Below, piece after piece: positions 23,208-24,799 of a stretch of 24,799 nt of DNA. The notes beneath the pieces were generated by a model that was given only the letters and a program-made list of their open reading frames with translations, ran no database searches and was not told where the DNA came from. This DNA is from CAZWVA01 sp964636885 (GTDB taxonomy: Bacteria > Desulfobacterota_D > UBA1144 > Nemesobacterales > CSP1-2). How positions within the stretch are numbered: the stretch's first letter is position 1; each line of letters opens with the position of its first letter. The stretch is taken from positions 1-24,799 of the forward strand of contig CAZWVA010000039.1 in assembly GCA_964636885.1 (NCBI GenBank). The letters run 5' to 3'. Position numbers and translations under genes: made by a program.

Positions 23208-24263
23208 ATGGAACTCGATCCAGAGGGTATTCGCAACATCCTCAGAAAGGTAAAGTATCCGGGTTTTACAAGGGATATAGTCTCCTTTGGTATTGTAAAA
23301 GACATCGAGATAGAAGGCTCGAAAGTGAGTGTATACCTCCTCCTCCCAAAGCCCGATGAAAAGCTGGAATCGGAGATAAAGGGATCTGTTATGAAAACCC
23401 TTCTAGAAATCCCCGGGGTTTCCGAGGCGGATATACGGATAGGGGCAAGGGAGCTGAGGGAAGCGCCGGGTCAGGCAAGGGCCGCCGAAAGGTCAAAGCT
23501 TCCGGACATAAAACACTTCATAGCCGTTGCCAGTGGGAAGGGAGGCGTTGGAAAGTCCACGGTGGCGGTGAATCTTGCCCTTGCGATTTCAAAGATGAGA
23601 AAAAACGTCGGGCTTATGGATGCAGACATCTGGGGTCCCAGTACCCCGATTATGATGGGTATAAACCAAAGGCCGGTGGCGACCCATGATCAAAAGATCA
23701 TTCCGCTTGAAAAATACGGATTAAAACTGATGTCAATAGGGTTTCTCCTTAACGAGGATGACACGGTGATCTGGAGGGGACCTATGGTTCATGGTGCTGT
23801 AAAGCAGTTTATAGAAGACGTAGAGTGGAAAGGAACGGATTACCTGGTAATTGATCTTCCCCCCGGCACTGGCGACGCCCAACTCTCCCTAATACAGACC
23901 GCCCCCCTTAGTGGCGGTGTGATCGTCACGACCCCTCAGGACGTGGCCCTCATCGATGTCAGACGTGGGGTACAGATGTTTAGAAAACTGAACGTTCCGG
24001 TTTTGGGGATAGTGGAGAATATGAGCTACCTGATCTGTCCCCACTGCGCTGGAGAAGTGGATATATTCAGCAGAGGCGGTGGAAGGAGGATAGCCGAAAA
24101 GCTAAGGGTGCCATTTCTAGGAGAGGTTCCAATTGACCCGGAGCTAAGAAAAGGAGGGGATGAGGGGAATCCAATAGTGATATCCAACCCCGAAAGCCCA
24201 ACCTCGAGGGCGTTCATGGAGATAGCCAAGATGGTTTTAGAAACGATAGAAGGAGCCAACTGA
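23208..24263 (+). CDS. Mrp/NBP35 family P-loop ATPase, iron-sulfur cluster carrier (ApbC-like)
   Basis: 351 residues; binds and delivers iron-sulfur clusters. An N-terminal MIP18-like domain (about 1-85, degenerate, lacking the TPGC cysteine) precedes the ParA/MinD-type ATPase. The deviant Walker A is GKGGVGKST (110-118), followed by GLMDADIWGPSTP and DLPPGTGDAQL. The cluster-bridging cysteines are Cys277 and Cys280 in CPHC. AAGGAGG stands five bases before the ATG, next to the stop of the upstream gene. With the separate MIP18 protein next door the operon encodes the domain twice, once fused and once free. Length and motifs are normal for the family. Confidence 0.95.
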   Translation: MELDPEGIRNILRKVKYPGFTRDIVSFGIVKDIEIEGSKVSVYLLLPKPDEKLESEIKGSVMKTLLEIPGVSEADIRIGARELREAPGQARAAERSKLPDIKHFIAVASGKGGVGKSTVAVNLALAISKMRKNVGLMDADIWGPSTPIMMGINQRPVATHDQKIIPLEKYGLKLMSIGFLLNEDDTVIWRGPMVHGAVKQFIEDVEWKGTDYLVIDLPPGTGDAQLSLIQTAPLSGGVIVTTPQDVALIDVRRGVQMFRKLNVPVLGIVENMSYLICPHCAGEVDIFSRGGGRRIAEKLRVPFLGEVPIDPELRKGGDEGNPIVISNPESPTSRAFMEIAKMVLETIEGAN

Positions 24264-24282
24264 CGGAGACCCAACTACAAAA

Positions 24283-24355
24283 ACCCACCTTGACTCATTA
24301 CATAGGATGATTATTTTTAGGGTGAAGACAGAATCCAAATATGAAGGAGGTGGGT
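24283..24355 (+). promoter_or_regulatory. Inverted repeat covering the Hsp20 ribosome-binding site
   Basis: ACCCACCT at 24283-24290 is an exact complement of AGGTGGGT at 24348-24355, which is part of the AGGAGGTGGG ribosome-binding site five bases before the Hsp20 start. In an RNA reading through from the Mrp gene this could mask the site. If transcription starts from the nearer promoter the left arm is absent. Confidence 0.4.
24290..24317 (+). promoter_or_regulatory. Possible promoter of the Hsp20 gene
   Basis: TTGACT at 24290-24295, a 16-base spacer and TATTTT at 24312-24317. This would give a leader of about 35 bases. No CIRCE-type repeat (TTAGCACTC with its complement) is present, so HrcA control is not supported. 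Confidence 0.35.
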
Positions 24356-24359
24356 AAAA

Positions 24360-24799
24360 ATGGCGAGGTTAATGGTAAGAGATCCATGGAGGGATTTTGA
24401 AACACTCCAGGATAGGATAAACAGGCTATTTGACAGAACACTTAGAGCGTTCTATCCGGAGGTCGAGGAGGAGTTGGAAAGAGGAACCTGGTCACCTGCC
24501 GTAGATATATGTGAGACCGAGGATAGCTTTGTAGTGAAGGCCGATCTTCCAGGTATGAACAAAGACGATATCCAAGTAGACCTAAAGGACAGCACCCTCA
24601 CTATCAAGGGAGAGAAGAGATTCGAGGACAAGGTTTCAAGAGATAACTACATAAGGGTCGAGCGTGAGTATGGAACCTTTACCCGTAGCTTTACACTTCC
24701 CCAGAACGTGGATGCGGATAAGATAAAAGCCGTATACAAAAACGGGGTTCTCGAACTCACCATTCCCAAGAAGGAGGAGGCAAAGGCAAAGCAGATAAA
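24360..24799 (+). CDS. Hsp20 / alpha-crystallin small heat-shock protein, 3' end outside window
   Basis: 146 codons are present from ATG at 24360 and the frame is still open at the edge; probably only a few residues are missing. A variable N-terminal arm (DPWRDFETLQDRINRLFDR) precedes the alpha-crystallin domain: WSPAVDICETEDSFVVKADLPG, then LTIKGEKR, REYGTFTRSFTLP and the closing motif YKNGVLELTIPKKEE. It holds unfolding proteins in a refoldable state under heat or other stress. AAGGAGGTGGG ends five bases before the ATG. It follows the Mrp gene by 96 bases that contain a possible promoter and a repeat that may mask the ribosome-binding site. Confidence 0.95.
   Translation, partial: MARLMVRDPWRDFETLQDRINRLFDRTLRAFYPEVEEELERGTWSPAVDICETEDSFVVKADLPGMNKDDIQVDLKDSTLTIKGEKRFEDKVSRDNYIRVEREYGTFTRSFTLPQNVDADKIKAVYKNGVLELTIPKKEEAKAKQI

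Noticed and set aside
24264..24359. CIRCE operator in front of the Hsp20 gene
   Set aside because: No TTAGCACTC nor its complement is present on either strand.

Overview
The window reads as chromosomal DNA of a bacterium. It has a bacterial single-stranded DNA-binding protein with the acidic tip ending in PF, bifunctional GlmU, PurD, GuaB and GuaA, a Wzm/Wzt-type polysaccharide exporter and Shine-Dalgarno sites before many genes. Arginine is often AGG/AGA and isoleucine often ATA. I cannot place it to a phylum from this alone; an uncultured proteobacterium-like or Nitrospira/Nitrospina-like lineage would fit, but that is a guess.

Layout. (1) 1-1182, minus: a secreted subtilisin-like protease whose 3' end lies outside the window. 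(2) 1365-8012: a cell-surface glycan region. Two plus-strand sulfotransferases converge on a minus-strand block of glycosyltransferase, sulfotransferase, ABC ATPase (Wzt), ABC permease (Wzm) and glycosyltransferase. Three sulfotransferases of different subtypes beside one exporter suggest a sulfated surface polysaccharide. (3) 8130-14626, plus: housekeeping genes: macro-domain protein, Nudix hydrolase, Ssb, a cupin sugar-phosphate isomerase overlapping glmU, purD, an unknown 104-residue protein and a CitE/malyl-CoA lyase-like enzyme with a good promoter. (4) 14627-15422: a gene-free decayed stretch. It holds a wrecked VapC-type PIN-domain toxin gene whose middle third is inverted relative to its two ends, then an AT-rich stretch and a long inverted repeat. 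(5) 15423-18840, plus: an unknown basic-tailed protein, guaB and guaA. (6) 18848-22531, minus: a zinc-ribbon protein, a GalE-like epimerase, a methyltransferase, two small proteins and an exported protein. (7) 22784-24799, plus: a MIP18-family iron-sulfur assembly protein, an Mrp/ApbC ATPase and the start of an Hsp20 chaperone gene whose ribosome-binding site has a perfect 8-base complement upstream.

How the genes fit together: GlmU, the GalE-like epimerase and the cupin isomerase could supply activated sugars to the glycosyltransferases; Wzm/Wzt would export the product and the sulfotransferases would decorate it. PurD, GuaB and GuaA serve purine and GMP synthesis. The MIP18 protein and the Mrp ATPase form an iron-sulfur cluster pair. 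No complete mobile element, rRNA, tRNA or CRISPR array was seen. The most unusual feature is the scrambled toxin gene at 14613-14960; the next are the sulfotransferase cluster and the possible RNA control of the Hsp20 gene.
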